Assembly (NCBI RefSeq): GCF_040222815.1
Contig: NZ_JAVKCH010000015.1
Coordinates: 248,001-312,000, forward strand
Length of the DNA: 64,000 nt
Reading direction: 5' to 3'
From: Imperialibacter sp040222815
Lineage (GTDB): Bacteria > Bacteroidota > Bacteroidia > Cytophagales > Cyclobacteriaceae
Shown here: positions 44,255-52,702 of the stretch, piece after piece
Numbering within the stretch: the first letter of the stretch is position 1
How the letters are laid out: every line of letters starts with the position of its first letter
Notes under the pieces: model-generated
Told to the model about the DNA's origin: nothing
The model's input: the letters and a program-made list of their open reading frames with translations, nothing else
Databases searched by the model: none
Program-made: the position numbers and the translations under genes

Positions 44255-44989
44255 ATGCAAGAAATTTCACCTAGTCTGCTTGAAGCTTGGAACACCTATG
44301 GGAAATATGGGGCTTATGCTTTAGTTGCTATCGGTTTAGTTGTCCTTATTTATCATTTCCTCAGATTAGCTTCTATCGGTGATAAGAAAACTAAATATGA
44401 CTATATCAACAAAAACGAGATTAACTTTTTGTGGTATGCCTTTCTTCTTATAATCATTGGTGCTGCTTTGTATTCAAATACGCTTGTAGAACAAACAGGT
44501 GTTCTTTGGTTCTTCGTAAGGATATTCGTTAGTTCCATGCTTGGTATCATTGCAGGTGTGGTTGTTCAAAATGTACTCAAGTTTTACTACCCCTTCTATA
44601 TTGAGAAGCGTCTGAAGAAATTGAGATACTCTCCAAGGCTCTCTCCCGATGGCCGCAAGATGAAGCTTCTGAGTGAAGAAGAGGAAGATGAATACCTTGA
44701 CGAAGGTATGCAGGCTGAAGAACTTGCCTTCTCCGTAGACTATGACGTTTGGATTGATGAAGTGTCAGGTTACGTGAAGATTGAAAAATACAATGGTCGA
44801 CTTCATGCACTACAGTGCAGCGAGTGTAACTATCAAACCCTCAGAGTGATGAAAGAGGAAGTTACAAGGACGGCTACGAATGATGAAGATGGTGAAATGA
44901 TGAAATACTATGAGTGCTCTTACTGCGGACATAAGGAGCGTAAGCCATTCAAAATCAACAGACTTAAGCCAGAAGGCGAAGCTGTTTAA
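44255..44989 (+). CDS. Two-helix membrane protein with C-terminal zinc-ribbon-like CxxC pairs
   Basis: The 244-residue protein has two or three membrane helices within residues 18-110 (YALVAIGLVVLIYHFLR, WYAFLLIIIGAALYSN and WFFVRIFVSSMLGIIAGVV). A charged cytosolic region follows with an acidic cluster (LSEEEEDEYLDE). The end carries two CxxC pairs (CSECNY and CSYCGH) spaced 40 residues apart, as in a zinc ribbon. I do not know the family. It is a single-gene unit with a clear promoter and terminator. Confidence 0.78.
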   Translation: MQEISPSLLEAWNTYGKYGAYALVAIGLVVLIYHFLRLASIGDKKTKYDYINKNEINFLWYAFLLIIIGAALYSNTLVEQTGVLWFFVRIFVSSMLGIIAGVVVQNVLKFYYPFYIEKRLKKLRYSPRLSPDGRKMKLLSEEEEDEYLDEGMQAEELAFSVDYDVWIDEVSGYVKIEKYNGRLHALQCSECNYQTLRVMKEEVTRTATNDEDGEMMKYYECSYCGHKERKPFKINRLKPEGEAV

Positions 44990-45015
44990 TCGCTCACTCC
45001 GACTTATAAAAAATA

Positions 45016-45042
45016 AAAGGCCTCAGTTGAGGCCTTTCTTTT
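45016..45042. terminator. Bidirectional terminator (perfect palindrome)
   Basis: AAAGGCCTCA (45016-45025) and TGAGGCCTTT (45028-45037) form a perfect 10-bp stem with a 2-base centre. T-rich tracts lie on both outer sides, ending the zinc-ribbon gene from the left and the kynurenine-cluster dehydrogenase from the right. Confidence 0.85.
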
Positions 45043-46484
45043 TATAGTTTGATGCAAATGTTTTGGGCTTCGGTGAAAAACCGCAGCGACTCGAAACCAC
45101 CCTCTCTACCCAAACCAGAGTTCTTCATTCCGCCAAAAGGAGTGCGAAGATCCCGCAAAAGCCAGGTATTGACCCATACAATACCAAAATTCAGCTTGTG
45201 AGAAACATTGTGTGCTTTCTTCAGGTCAGACGTCCAAATATTTGCCGCCAGGCCATACGATGACTCGTTGCCCAGGCTAATGGCCTGATCGGCCCCTTTA
45301 AAAGGTTGAACGGTTACTATTGGCCCAAATATCTCCTCCTGATTTGTCCGGCATGAGTTTGGCAACCCAACAATCACAGTAGGCTGCACAAAATAGCCCC
45401 CTTCACATCTGCCAGCAACCATTTCCATGCCGCCGCCACACAAAACATGCCCACCTTCCTGTTTCGCTACCTCCAGATACTGTAGCACCTTCTGTTGATG
45501 TTGTTGAGAAATAAGTGCCCCTATCTTTACGTCGCCGTCCAATGGATCGCCCACCTTCAAACCGCCAACCTGTTTTACAAATTCACTCAAAAACTTCTCA
45601 TAAATACCTTCCTCGACATAAATTCTCGAACCACAGAGGCATATTTCACCCTGATTGGTGAAGGAAGATCGAACAGCGCTCTCAACAGCCAAATCAAATT
45701 CACAATCTTCAAAAATGATGGTTGGGTTCTTGCCACCAAGCTCAAGGGATGTCCTTTTAAATGTCTCGGCAGCCATAAGAGCAATCTTTCTTCCAGTGGC
45801 AGTTCCTCCTGTAAACGACACGGCTTTGACCTCGCCGTGCTGGACGATGGACTGGCCAACCTTGCCGCCAGCCCCGTGTACAATATTCAGGACGCCAGGA
45901 GGCAGCCCGGCCTTTATACAAATTTCTGACAACAGAAAGGCAGTGTAGGGAGTGAGCTCAGAGGGTTTGGCGACCACTGTGTTGCCTACAGCTAACGCCG
46001 GCGCTACCTTCCAGGTGAAGAGGTACAAGGGCAGATTCCAGGGAGAAATGCACCCAACCACCCCAAGAGGGCCACGTCGGGTATAATTCAGTGCAACACC
46101 GTCCTCCAAATGCGATTCGGAGGCAAATTGGGTTATAGCGTGCCCAAAGAAACGGAAATTAGCTGCTGCCCTGGGAATATCCATGGCATTTGAAAGCCAC
46201 AGGGGCTTTCCTGTATCGGTTGTTTCAGCAAGAGCAAGCTCTGCCTGGCACAGTTCCACAGCGTCTGCAATTTTAATAAGGTACTGTGACCGCTCCCCGG
46301 GAGTGAGGGTAGACCACCCCGGAAATGCTCCTTTTGCTGCGGCTACTGCCTCCTCAACGTCTTCATGGCTACTATCAGGCAACAAACTATAGACTTCGCC
46401 CGTCGCCGGATTATAGTTATCCAGATAGTCTTTTGACTTTGGGGTCACCAGCTTTCCGTCGATATAGTTGGCAAACTTCTTCAC
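45042..46484 (-). CDS. Aldehyde dehydrogenase, 2-aminomuconic/2-hydroxymuconic semialdehyde dehydrogenase type
   Basis: This 480-residue NAD-dependent dehydrogenase has a GTG start (MKKFANYIDGKLVTPKSK), SPWNLPLYLFTWKVAPALA, the glutamate in TSLELGGKNP and the catalytic cysteine in QGEICLCGSRIYVEE. Sequence and context match the ALDH8-like enzymes that oxidise 2-aminomuconate semialdehyde, the product of ACMS decarboxylase encoded across the divergent promoter region (equivalent to NbaE). It is coupled to the M19 gene by a GTGA overlap of 4 bases. A generic semialdehyde dehydrogenase is the alternative. Confidence 0.88.
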   Translation of the reverse strand: MKKFANYIDGKLVTPKSKDYLDNYNPATGEVYSLLPDSSHEDVEEAVAAAKGAFPGWSTLTPGERSQYLIKIADAVELCQAELALAETTDTGKPLWLSNAMDIPRAAANFRFFGHAITQFASESHLEDGVALNYTRRGPLGVVGCISPWNLPLYLFTWKVAPALAVGNTVVAKPSELTPYTAFLLSEICIKAGLPPGVLNIVHGAGGKVGQSIVQHGEVKAVSFTGGTATGRKIALMAAETFKRTSLELGGKNPTIIFEDCEFDLAVESAVRSSFTNQGEICLCGSRIYVEEGIYEKFLSEFVKQVGGLKVGDPLDGDVKIGALISQQHQQKVLQYLEVAKQEGGHVLCGGGMEMVAGRCEGGYFVQPTVIVGLPNSCRTNQEEIFGPIVTVQPFKGADQAISLGNESSYGLAANIWTSDLKKAHNVSHKLNFGIVWVNTWLLRDLRTPFGGMKNSGLGREGGFESLRFFTEAQNICIKL

Positions 46485-47470
46485 TTCAATGACGAGTAAT
46501 AACCAATCGCATTCTTATAGGCAATTCCATCTTCAAAATGCTCCCCACCCCTCTCCCTCATTTCGGCGAGAATTTTCTGATACCAGGAGGCGTTGTCCTG
46601 TCCTTGAAAATAGATTGGGTAGCGAGACGGGTCAGGGTGATTCAATGCATAAAAGAAGTCGGCACCAAATGCCAGAAGGTGCTGCGCCCCAAGCTTTGTG
46701 CCATGGTCAATGTGATCATACAACACTCCAGGATCGGTGTCGTTGATATAGTTACGCAGAAAATTAATGCCGATCAGTCCACTTTGCCTTATCAGCTCCA
46801 TAGCAAGCTCATCCGGAAGGTTTCTGACATGGTTGTGAATCTTTCGAAAGTTGGAGTGGCTAGCTAGCACCGGGATATTAAGGCTCCTTTTATCGATATA
46901 ATTCAGAATGCCGTAAGCCAGCTTGTCACTCGTATGTGCCAAATCAACAGGAATCCTTTTCCCGTCCAGAAAGTCAAGCAGCACTTCACCATCGGCCTTT
47001 AGCCCAACATCCGAATAGTTTCCACCGCCAAAACGGTTTTCATAGTGATGAGTCATGATAATATAGGCCAGTGGCCCTGACGAGGCGTCCATTTGCTCCA
47101 GCCGAAGTAAGCCTGCGCCGAGGCTCTCGTCCTCTTCACAAAAGGCTGATCCATTTTCTATTGCCAACCATGCGTAGCAGCCAGAGTGGTTCTCCAGTGT
47201 CTCCGGAGAAAGTGCACTGCTTGTAAAACGACTAAAAAAACCGTTGGAGAGAATAGGTAGCTCGTCAAAAAGCTTTCGCTGTTTCTCACCAGCCGCACTA
47301 CTTCCTGCTTTGGTATCGGTGTAGATGGCCATTACCTGAAGTTTAACATTGCCAGCCTTTAAATGCGGTACGGCGGCACCAAATTCCATAGCCTTATCTA
47401 CCCGGGCACCTGGTACTGACGACAGGTAGGATAGCAAATCGCAATGAAGGTCAACAATAGGCTGCTTCAT
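46481..47470 (-). CDS. M19 membrane-dipeptidase-like metallohydrolase
   Basis: From the ATG at 47470 the protein has 329 residues. It has the M19 metal ligands HCD in VDLHCDLLSYL, a bridging-type glutamate in AIENGSA, HTSD in VDLAHTSD and the histidine in LASHSNFRKIHNHVRNLPDE. It has no signal peptide, unlike many dipeptidases, so it is probably cytosolic. It sits between the SDR and the semialdehyde dehydrogenase in a tight operon. This suggests a role in kynurenine or aminomuconate metabolism rather than general peptide turnover, which is inference. Longer in-frame starts overlap the SDR gene. Confidence 0.83.
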   Translation of the reverse strand: MKQPIVDLHCDLLSYLSSVPGARVDKAMEFGAAVPHLKAGNVKLQVMAIYTDTKAGSSAAGEKQRKLFDELPILSNGFFSRFTSSALSPETLENHSGCYAWLAIENGSAFCEEDESLGAGLLRLEQMDASSGPLAYIIMTHHYENRFGGGNYSDVGLKADGEVLLDFLDGKRIPVDLAHTSDKLAYGILNYIDKRSLNIPVLASHSNFRKIHNHVRNLPDELAMELIRQSGLIGINFLRNYINDTDPGVLYDHIDHGTKLGAQHLLAFGADFFYALNHPDPSRYPIYFQGQDNASWYQKILAEMRERGGEHFEDGIAYKNAIGYYSSLK

Positions 47471-47471
47471 A

Positions 47472-48260
47472 TCAAATGGAGCCAGTTCTTCCACCATCCA
47501 CCGGGATGCTTGTGCCGTTAATATAAGCCGCAGCCGGCGTCGCCAAAAAAGCGACCAGCCCCGCAATTTCCTCTGAGGTACCAAAACGCCCCGCAGGTGC
47601 CTCCATCTTCATCGACCTGGCCACTTCCTCTTCCGATTTGCCTTCTTTTTCAGCCTTCGATCTGATGAGGGAAAAGAGTCTCTCAGTTTCAGTGAAGCCG
47701 GGCAACACATTGTTTACCGTTATTCCAAAAGGTGCCAACTCAAGTGAGAGCGTTTTTGCCCAGCTTGCTACTGCCCCTCTCACGGTATTGGAAACACCCA
47801 AACCGTTGATAGGTATTTTGACTGAGGTGCTTATTACGTTAACGATTCTTCCAAACTTCTTTTCCTTCATCCCCGGTGACAGCTTCTGCACAAGTATGTG
47901 GTTGCAATGCAGGTGCGCCTCCATGGCATCAAACACCTGCGAATAATTTGCGTCGAGCAATGGCCCGCCCGGAGGTCCGCCGGTGTTATTGATTAGTATA
48001 TCGAAGCGAGCTCCCCTGTTGATGGCGGCTGTGACGGCTACCTCAACACTAGAGGGGCTACTGAAGTCGGCCGAAAGGTAATTGTGCGATTGCCCATGTT
48101 CAGCAGCCAGGCTAGCGACAATTTTTTTCATGGCCGCCTCATTTCGGGCCAGGAGCGTAACTTCAGCGCCGAGCCTGGCCAGCTCAATGGCACTGGCGAG
48201 GCCAATTCCCTGGGTACTGCCACAAACCAACGCTTTCCTTCCTTTTAAATCTAAATCCAT
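47472..48260 (-). CDS. Short-chain dehydrogenase/reductase-like protein with altered active site
   Basis: The 262-residue Rossmann protein has the cofactor loop GSTQGIG, INNTGGPPGGP and the C-terminal PVDGGRTGSI. At the place of the usual YxxxK the sequence reads SNTVR, 13 residues after the conserved serine, so both the tyrosine and lysine are replaced. Other SDR-like proteins with this exchange exist, but their chemistry is unclear. It is the first gene of the minus-strand half of the kynurenine cluster, one base before the M19 gene. Confidence 0.85.
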   Translation of the reverse strand: MDLDLKGRKALVCGSTQGIGLASAIELARLGAEVTLLARNEAAMKKIVASLAAEHGQSHNYLSADFSSPSSVEVAVTAAINRGARFDILINNTGGPPGGPLLDANYSQVFDAMEAHLHCNHILVQKLSPGMKEKKFGRIVNVISTSVKIPINGLGVSNTVRGAVASWAKTLSLELAPFGITVNNVLPGFTETERLFSLIRSKAEKEGKSEEEVARSMKMEAPAGRFGTSEEIAGLVAFLATPAAAYINGTSIPVDGGRTGSI

Positions 48261-48266
48261 AGTTTA

Positions 48267-48355
48267 GTAACCGTTACCGTTTTTCCCCTGATACTACCTT
48301 TTCCTAAATGGGTATTATTCGTTATTTTTAGAAAAATACGAAAACATTATTCGTT
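48267..48355. promoter_or_regulatory. Divergent control region of the kynurenine cluster with palindromes
   Basis: The 100 bases between the SDR and dioxygenase genes hold a perfect 11-base palindrome, GTAACCGTTAC (48267-48277). They also hold an inverted repeat, TTCGTTATTTTT (48318-48329) with AAAAATACGAA (48332-48342), with one bulged base. A direct repeat ATTATTCGTT occurs at 48314-48323 and 48346-48355. These are candidate operators for a regulator sensing a pathway intermediate. No regulator gene is adjacent. Confidence 0.45.
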
Positions 48356-48360
48356 TAGCT

Positions 48361-48885
48361 ATGACTATTAAAAGACCCTTCAATTTTAAAGGTTGGATAG
48401 ATGAAAATCGACATTTGTTAAAGCCTCCGGTAGGAAACCAGCAAGTTTATAAAGGAAACGATGATTTTATAGTGATGGTAGTTGGGGGGCCCAACTCCCG
48501 AAAGGATTATCACTATAATGAAACGGAAGAATTCTTCTATCAGGTGGAAGGAGATATAAAATTGAAAATAATAGAAGATGGGAGGCCGCTTGACCTGATC
48601 ATTAAGGAGGGAGATATTTTCTTGCTGCCTGCCAGGGTGCCTCACTCACCGCAAAGGCCAGCTAATACTGTGGGGCTGGTAATGGAAGTGTACCGGGGAG
48701 AAAAACACAAGGATGGCTTCATGTGGTTTTGTGAAGAGTGTGGTCACAAACTCCATGAGAAGTTTGAGGTGATTACCGACATCGTTTCGCAACTGCCTCC
48801 AATCATGGAGGAGTTTTACGAGAGCGAAGAAAAAAGAACCTGTGGCAACTGCGGCACTGTGATGGAGCCACCAACAAGAACCTAA
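48361..48885 (+). CDS. nbaC: 3-hydroxyanthranilate 3,4-dioxygenase
   Basis: This 174-residue cupin has the iron ligands in the KDYHYNETEEFFYQVEGD segment and a later histidine in LPARVPHSPQRP. It carries the C-terminal rubredoxin-like site of bacterial enzymes (CEECGH and CGNCG). It opens the ring of 3-hydroxyanthranilate to 2-amino-3-carboxymuconate semialdehyde (ACMS). It is the first gene of the plus-strand half, 13 bases before the ACMS decarboxylase, starting 100 bases from the divergent SDR gene. Confidence 0.95.
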   Translation: MTIKRPFNFKGWIDENRHLLKPPVGNQQVYKGNDDFIVMVVGGPNSRKDYHYNETEEFFYQVEGDIKLKIIEDGRPLDLIIKEGDIFLLPARVPHSPQRPANTVGLVMEVYRGEKHKDGFMWFCEECGHKLHEKFEVITDIVSQLPPIMEEFYESEEKRTCGNCGTVMEPPTRT

Positions 48886-48897
48886 CTTTGTGTTTAC

Positions 48898-49923
48898 GTG
48901 GATACTGATTTCAAAATAGACATACACACGCATATTCTCCCGGAGAAATGGCCGGATTTGAAGGAAAAGTATGGCTATGGCGGGTGGATCAGGCTTGAGC
49001 ACCACAAGCCTTGCTGCGCCCGTATGATGATCGACAATAAGTTTTTCAGGGAGGTAGAAGACAATACATGGGATCCGGCGAGGAGAATTCATGAATGTGA
49101 CCAGCATGGAGTGGGTGTGCAGGTGCTGTCGACTGTGCCAGTTATGTTTAACTACTGGGCCAAGGCAGAAGATGCTCACGATCTTTCGATGCTGCTAAAC
49201 GATCACATCGCTTCCATTGTGCAGGAATATCCCGACAGATATATCGGTCTCGGCACCCTGCCTTTGCAGGACACCAGGCTCGCAGTGAAGGAGCTGGAAA
49301 GGTGCGTGAAGCAACTGGGCTTGCATGGGATTGAGATAGGCACACACGTAAATAAGCTCAACCTGGACGCAGAAGAGCTTTTCCCCGTTTTTCAGGCAGC
49401 AGAAGAGCTGGGAGCTTCGGTATTTGTTCATCCATGGGACATGATGGGCAAAGAGGACATGCCAAAGTATTGGCTGCCATGGCTTGTAGGAATGCCGGCA
49501 GAGACCTCCAGGGCCATTTGCTCACTTATTTTCGGGGGAGTTTTCGAAAGGCTTCCAAACCTTAGAATAGCCTTTGCCCACGGAGGGGGTTCATTTCCCT
49601 CAACCATTGGCAGAATTGAGCATGGCTTCAATGTGCGTCCTGACCTTTGTGCTGTTGACAACCCAGTTAACCCGAGAAATTATATAGGTAAATTTTACCT
49701 CGACTCGCTGGTTTATGATCAAATGGCTTTGGACATGCTGGTGAAGCTGGTCGGAGAGGATCACATTGTTCTGGGATCGGACTATCCGTTCCCCCTGGGT
49801 GAGCACGAGCCTGGAAAACTTATACAGTCAATGCCGTATTCGAAGAGCACCCGGCAGAAGTTACTTCACAAAAACGCCCTCAACTGGCTGGGAATCCATC
49901 AGAACAAACTGGCCAAGGCGTGA
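48898..49923 (+). CDS. nbaD: 2-amino-3-carboxymuconate-6-semialdehyde decarboxylase (ACMSD)
   Basis: This 341-residue amidohydrolase-superfamily decarboxylase has a GTG start at 48898. The metal site is visible as IDIHTHILP (HxH), FVHPWDMMG, FAHGGGSFP and the aspartate in LGSDYPFPLGE; the specific W and R residues of ACMSD lie in GGWIRLEHH. It decarboxylates ACMS, diverting carbon from quinolinate and NAD synthesis toward 2-aminomuconate. Its presence marks the cluster as catabolic. Confidence 0.95.
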   Translation: MDTDFKIDIHTHILPEKWPDLKEKYGYGGWIRLEHHKPCCARMMIDNKFFREVEDNTWDPARRIHECDQHGVGVQVLSTVPVMFNYWAKAEDAHDLSMLLNDHIASIVQEYPDRYIGLGTLPLQDTRLAVKELERCVKQLGLHGIEIGTHVNKLNLDAEELFPVFQAAEELGASVFVHPWDMMGKEDMPKYWLPWLVGMPAETSRAICSLIFGGVFERLPNLRIAFAHGGGSFPSTIGRIEHGFNVRPDLCAVDNPVNPRNYIGKFYLDSLVYDQMALDMLVKLVGEDHIVLGSDYPFPLGEHEPGKLIQSMPYSKSTRQKLLHKNALNWLGIHQNKLAKA

Positions 49924-49963
49924 AAATTAGCTGCTCTCATCACTCCAACCTGCCTAATTTACC

Positions 49964-49971
49964 TATTTTTG
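49964..49971 (+). promoter_or_regulatory. Possible internal promoter before kynU (TATTTTTG)
   Basis: An exact TAnnTTTG match lies in the 159-base gap between the ACMSD gene and kynU. The gap itself suggests that kynU-kmo can be transcribed separately. No -33 TTG at normal distance was seen. Confidence 0.35.
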
Positions 49972-50082
49972 CCTTTGGCAGGTGCTAAAAGGAGGCTGAC
50001 TTCAAACCTTCAGGCGTTACTGCTCATTGCGAGGACGGCGCATTGACCATAGATTTTATCGACAACTTTAGCCAAACAATAC

Positions 50083-51381
50083 ATGAGCATCCCTTATAAA
50101 CATTCTCTTAGCTTCGCCCGGGAGCTCGACGAGAGTGATCCTATGAATTCGTTCCGTCCTCTGTTCAAAATCCCTCAAAGAAATGGAAAGGATTGTATCT
50201 ACTTCTGCGGCAATTCACTTGGCCTCCAGCCAAAAGCTGCAACCAACAGCATAGCAGAGCAAATGGATAATTGGGCACATTTTGCGGTAGAAGGTCACTT
50301 TGAGGGAGCGACACCCTGGATGACCTATCACAAACAAGCCAGGAAAACGTTGAGCCGCCTCGTTGGGGCGAAAGAGCACGAAGTCGTGGCGATGAACAGC
50401 TTAACGGTGAACCTGCACCTGCTGCTTGTCACCTTTTACCAGCCTAAAGGGAAGCGAAGAAAAATTCTGATGGAGAAGGGTGCCTTTCCATCCGACCAAT
50501 ATGCCCTGGAAAGCCATTTGAAATGGTATGGCTACGATCCGGAAGAGTGCATCATAGAAGTGGAACCAGATATCGACGCCAACCTTTACTCTACAAATCA
50601 TATAACAAATGAAATATCGAAGGCCGGAGACGAACTTGCTTTGGTGCTGTTCAGTGGGATACAGTACTATACCGGCCAGCTTTTCGACATGACTGCCCTT
50701 ACCAAAGCAGCCCATGAGGTCGGAGCGCTGGCGGGCTTTGATTTGGCCCATGCCATGGGGAATGTGCCGATGTTTTTGCATGATGCTGAGGTTGACTTTG
50801 CGACCTGGTGTTCTTACAAGTACCTGAATTCCAGTCCGGGAGGCATTTCGGGAATTTATATCCATGAAAAACATGCCGCTAACAAGGAGTTGAATCGCTT
50901 TGGGGGATGGTGGGGACATAATGAACAGGAGCGGTTCAAGATGAAAAAAGGGTTCGACCCAACACCCAATGCCGACGGGTGGCAATTAAGTAATGCCCCA
51001 GTTTTATTGCTGGCGGCGCATATGGCCTCGCTGGATATTTTTGAAAAAGCAGGCATTGATAAGCTGAGAAAGAAGAGTGTGGCCCTCACCGGCTTTTTGG
51101 AGTTTCTGCTCAGGGAGCTTAATGAGGACGACGAAACTGTTCAAATTATTACACCTTCCAATCCTGAAGAAAGAGGTAGCCAGTTGAGTTTATTCATTAC
51201 GAACGGGAACAAAGAGGTTTTCAACGCTATCCAAAGAAGGGGAGTTATTGCAGACTGGCGTGAGCCGAATGTCATAAGAATTGCTCCCGCTCCACTATAC
51301 AATACCTTTGAGGAGGTCTTTCAGTTTGTGGAAATTCTTAAAGAAGAACTTTTAAAGTTAGCATCAATAAAACATGGCTAA
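50083..51381 (+). CDS. kynU: Kynureninase
   Basis: This 432-residue PLP enzyme has IYFCGNSLGLQP at the start, WMTYHKQARKTL, FDLAHAMGN with the PLP-binding aspartate and the Schiff-base lysine in WCSYKYLNSSPGG. It also has RFGGWWGHN. It cleaves 3-hydroxykynurenine to 3-hydroxyanthranilate and alanine. It overlaps kmo by 8 bases. Confidence 0.97.
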   Translation: MSIPYKHSLSFARELDESDPMNSFRPLFKIPQRNGKDCIYFCGNSLGLQPKAATNSIAEQMDNWAHFAVEGHFEGATPWMTYHKQARKTLSRLVGAKEHEVVAMNSLTVNLHLLLVTFYQPKGKRRKILMEKGAFPSDQYALESHLKWYGYDPEECIIEVEPDIDANLYSTNHITNEISKAGDELALVLFSGIQYYTGQLFDMTALTKAAHEVGALAGFDLAHAMGNVPMFLHDAEVDFATWCSYKYLNSSPGGISGIYIHEKHAANKELNRFGGWWGHNEQERFKMKKGFDPTPNADGWQLSNAPVLLLAAHMASLDIFEKAGIDKLRKKSVALTGFLEFLLRELNEDDETVQIITPSNPEERGSQLSLFITNGNKEVFNAIQRRGVIADWREPNVIRIAPAPLYNTFEEVFQFVEILKEELLKLASIKHG

Positions 51382-52702
51382 AGAAAAAATACTGATCCTG
51401 GGTGCGGGGCTGGTTGGTTCGCTGCTGTCCATTTTTTTAGCTAAGAAGGGTTTCAAAGTTGAAGTTTTTGAAAAACGCCCTGATCCAAGAAAAAATGATG
51501 TGCTGGGAGGAAGATCTATCAATCTGGCTTTAAGCGACAGGGGCTTGCTGGCTTTGGAAAAGGCAGGGGTCACCAAAAATCTCGACAAGGTGATGTTGCC
51601 TATGCATGGTCGTATGATTCACCAGTTGGACTCACAGGTTCATTTTCAGCCTTACGGAAAGGCCAACCAGGCTATCAACTCGGTATCGAGGGGTTTGCTG
51701 AATGAATACCTTATTGGTGAAGCAGAAGGTGCCGGTGCTTCCTTCAGGTTCGGACACAAATGTGAGCAGGCCGATATCGATGACTCTGTACTTTCCTTCT
51801 CAACGGGTGGGAAAACAAAGGAGTATCGTGGTGACGTTATTATTGGAGCTGACGGTGCCTATTCTGTTCTAAGAGCCTCCTTTTTACATTCCGACAGATT
51901 CAACTTTTCGCAAGACTACCTGCCACATGGGTACAAAGAGTTAAACATTCCTGCAGGGAAAAATGGGGAGTTCCAGATTGACCCCAATGCCCTCCACATT
52001 TGGCCAAGGGGCAAATTCATGCTCATTGCCCTGCCCAACATCGACAAGAGCTTTACTTGTACGCTCTTTCTTCCATTTGAAGGGGCCTCCTCTTTTGACG
52101 CATTAAATACACCAGAAAAAGTGGGTGCTTTCTTTTCAGAAGTTTTCCCTGATACGCTACCGGTTATTCCCAATCTCACCGATCAGTTTTTCACCAACCC
52201 CACCTCCTCGCTGGTCACCATTCAATGCTACCCGTGGGGTAAAAAAAGAAGCCTGCTGCTTGGTGATGCCTCCCATGCCATTGTTCCTTTCTTTGGGCAG
52301 GGGATGAATGCAGGCTTTGAAGACTGTCGGATACTGGATGAGATCATAGATGCTGAATACCCAAACTGGGAAACAGTGTTTCAATCTTTCGAAAAGGAAC
52401 GCAAGCCAAATACTGATGCCATAGCCAAGCTTGCTAATGACAACTTTATTGAGATGCGGGACAAGGTAGCGGATGCGGGCTTTATCTGGCAGAAAAAGCT
52501 GGAAGCGAGGATTCACGAAAAATATCCTGACAAATGGACACCGCTTTACACCATGGTGACGTTTTCGAACATGCCTTACAGCAAGGCACTTGAGCGTGGC
52601 AACAGGCAGGAGTCGATTATGCGTAAAATAAGGGAGGTGTACCCAATGAGCACACCTCCGGAAGCTATCGACCTGGAAAAAATCGTTGGTTGGCTGGACT
52701 AG
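51374..52702 (+). CDS. kmo: Kynurenine 3-monooxygenase
   Basis: This 442-residue FAD monooxygenase has GAGLVGSLLSIFLAKKG, the NAL/SDRG segment GGRSINLALSDRGLLALE, GADGAYSVLR and LLGDASHAIVPFFGQGMNAG. The C-terminal helical part expected for KMO is present. It hydroxylates kynurenine with NADPH and oxygen. The 8-base overlap with kynU indicates coupled translation. It converges on the TerB-like gene with a 4-base overlap of stop codons. Confidence 0.96.
   Translation: MAKEKILILGAGLVGSLLSIFLAKKGFKVEVFEKRPDPRKNDVLGGRSINLALSDRGLLALEKAGVTKNLDKVMLPMHGRMIHQLDSQVHFQPYGKANQAINSVSRGLLNEYLIGEAEGAGASFRFGHKCEQADIDDSVLSFSTGGKTKEYRGDVIIGADGAYSVLRASFLHSDRFNFSQDYLPHGYKELNIPAGKNGEFQIDPNALHIWPRGKFMLIALPNIDKSFTCTLFLPFEGASSFDALNTPEKVGAFFSEVFPDTLPVIPNLTDQFFTNPTSSLVTIQCYPWGKKRSLLLGDASHAIVPFFGQGMNAGFEDCRILDEIIDAEYPNWETVFQSFEKERKPNTDAIAKLANDNFIEMRDKVADAGFIWQKKLEARIHEKYPDKWTPLYTMVTFSNMPYSKALERGNRQESIMRKIREVYPMSTPPEAIDLEKIVGWLD

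Noticed and set aside
50401..50985. A 194-codon minus-strand frame inside kynU
   Set aside because: It overlaps invariant kynureninase motifs on the other strand and shows no family features; a codon-bias shadow.
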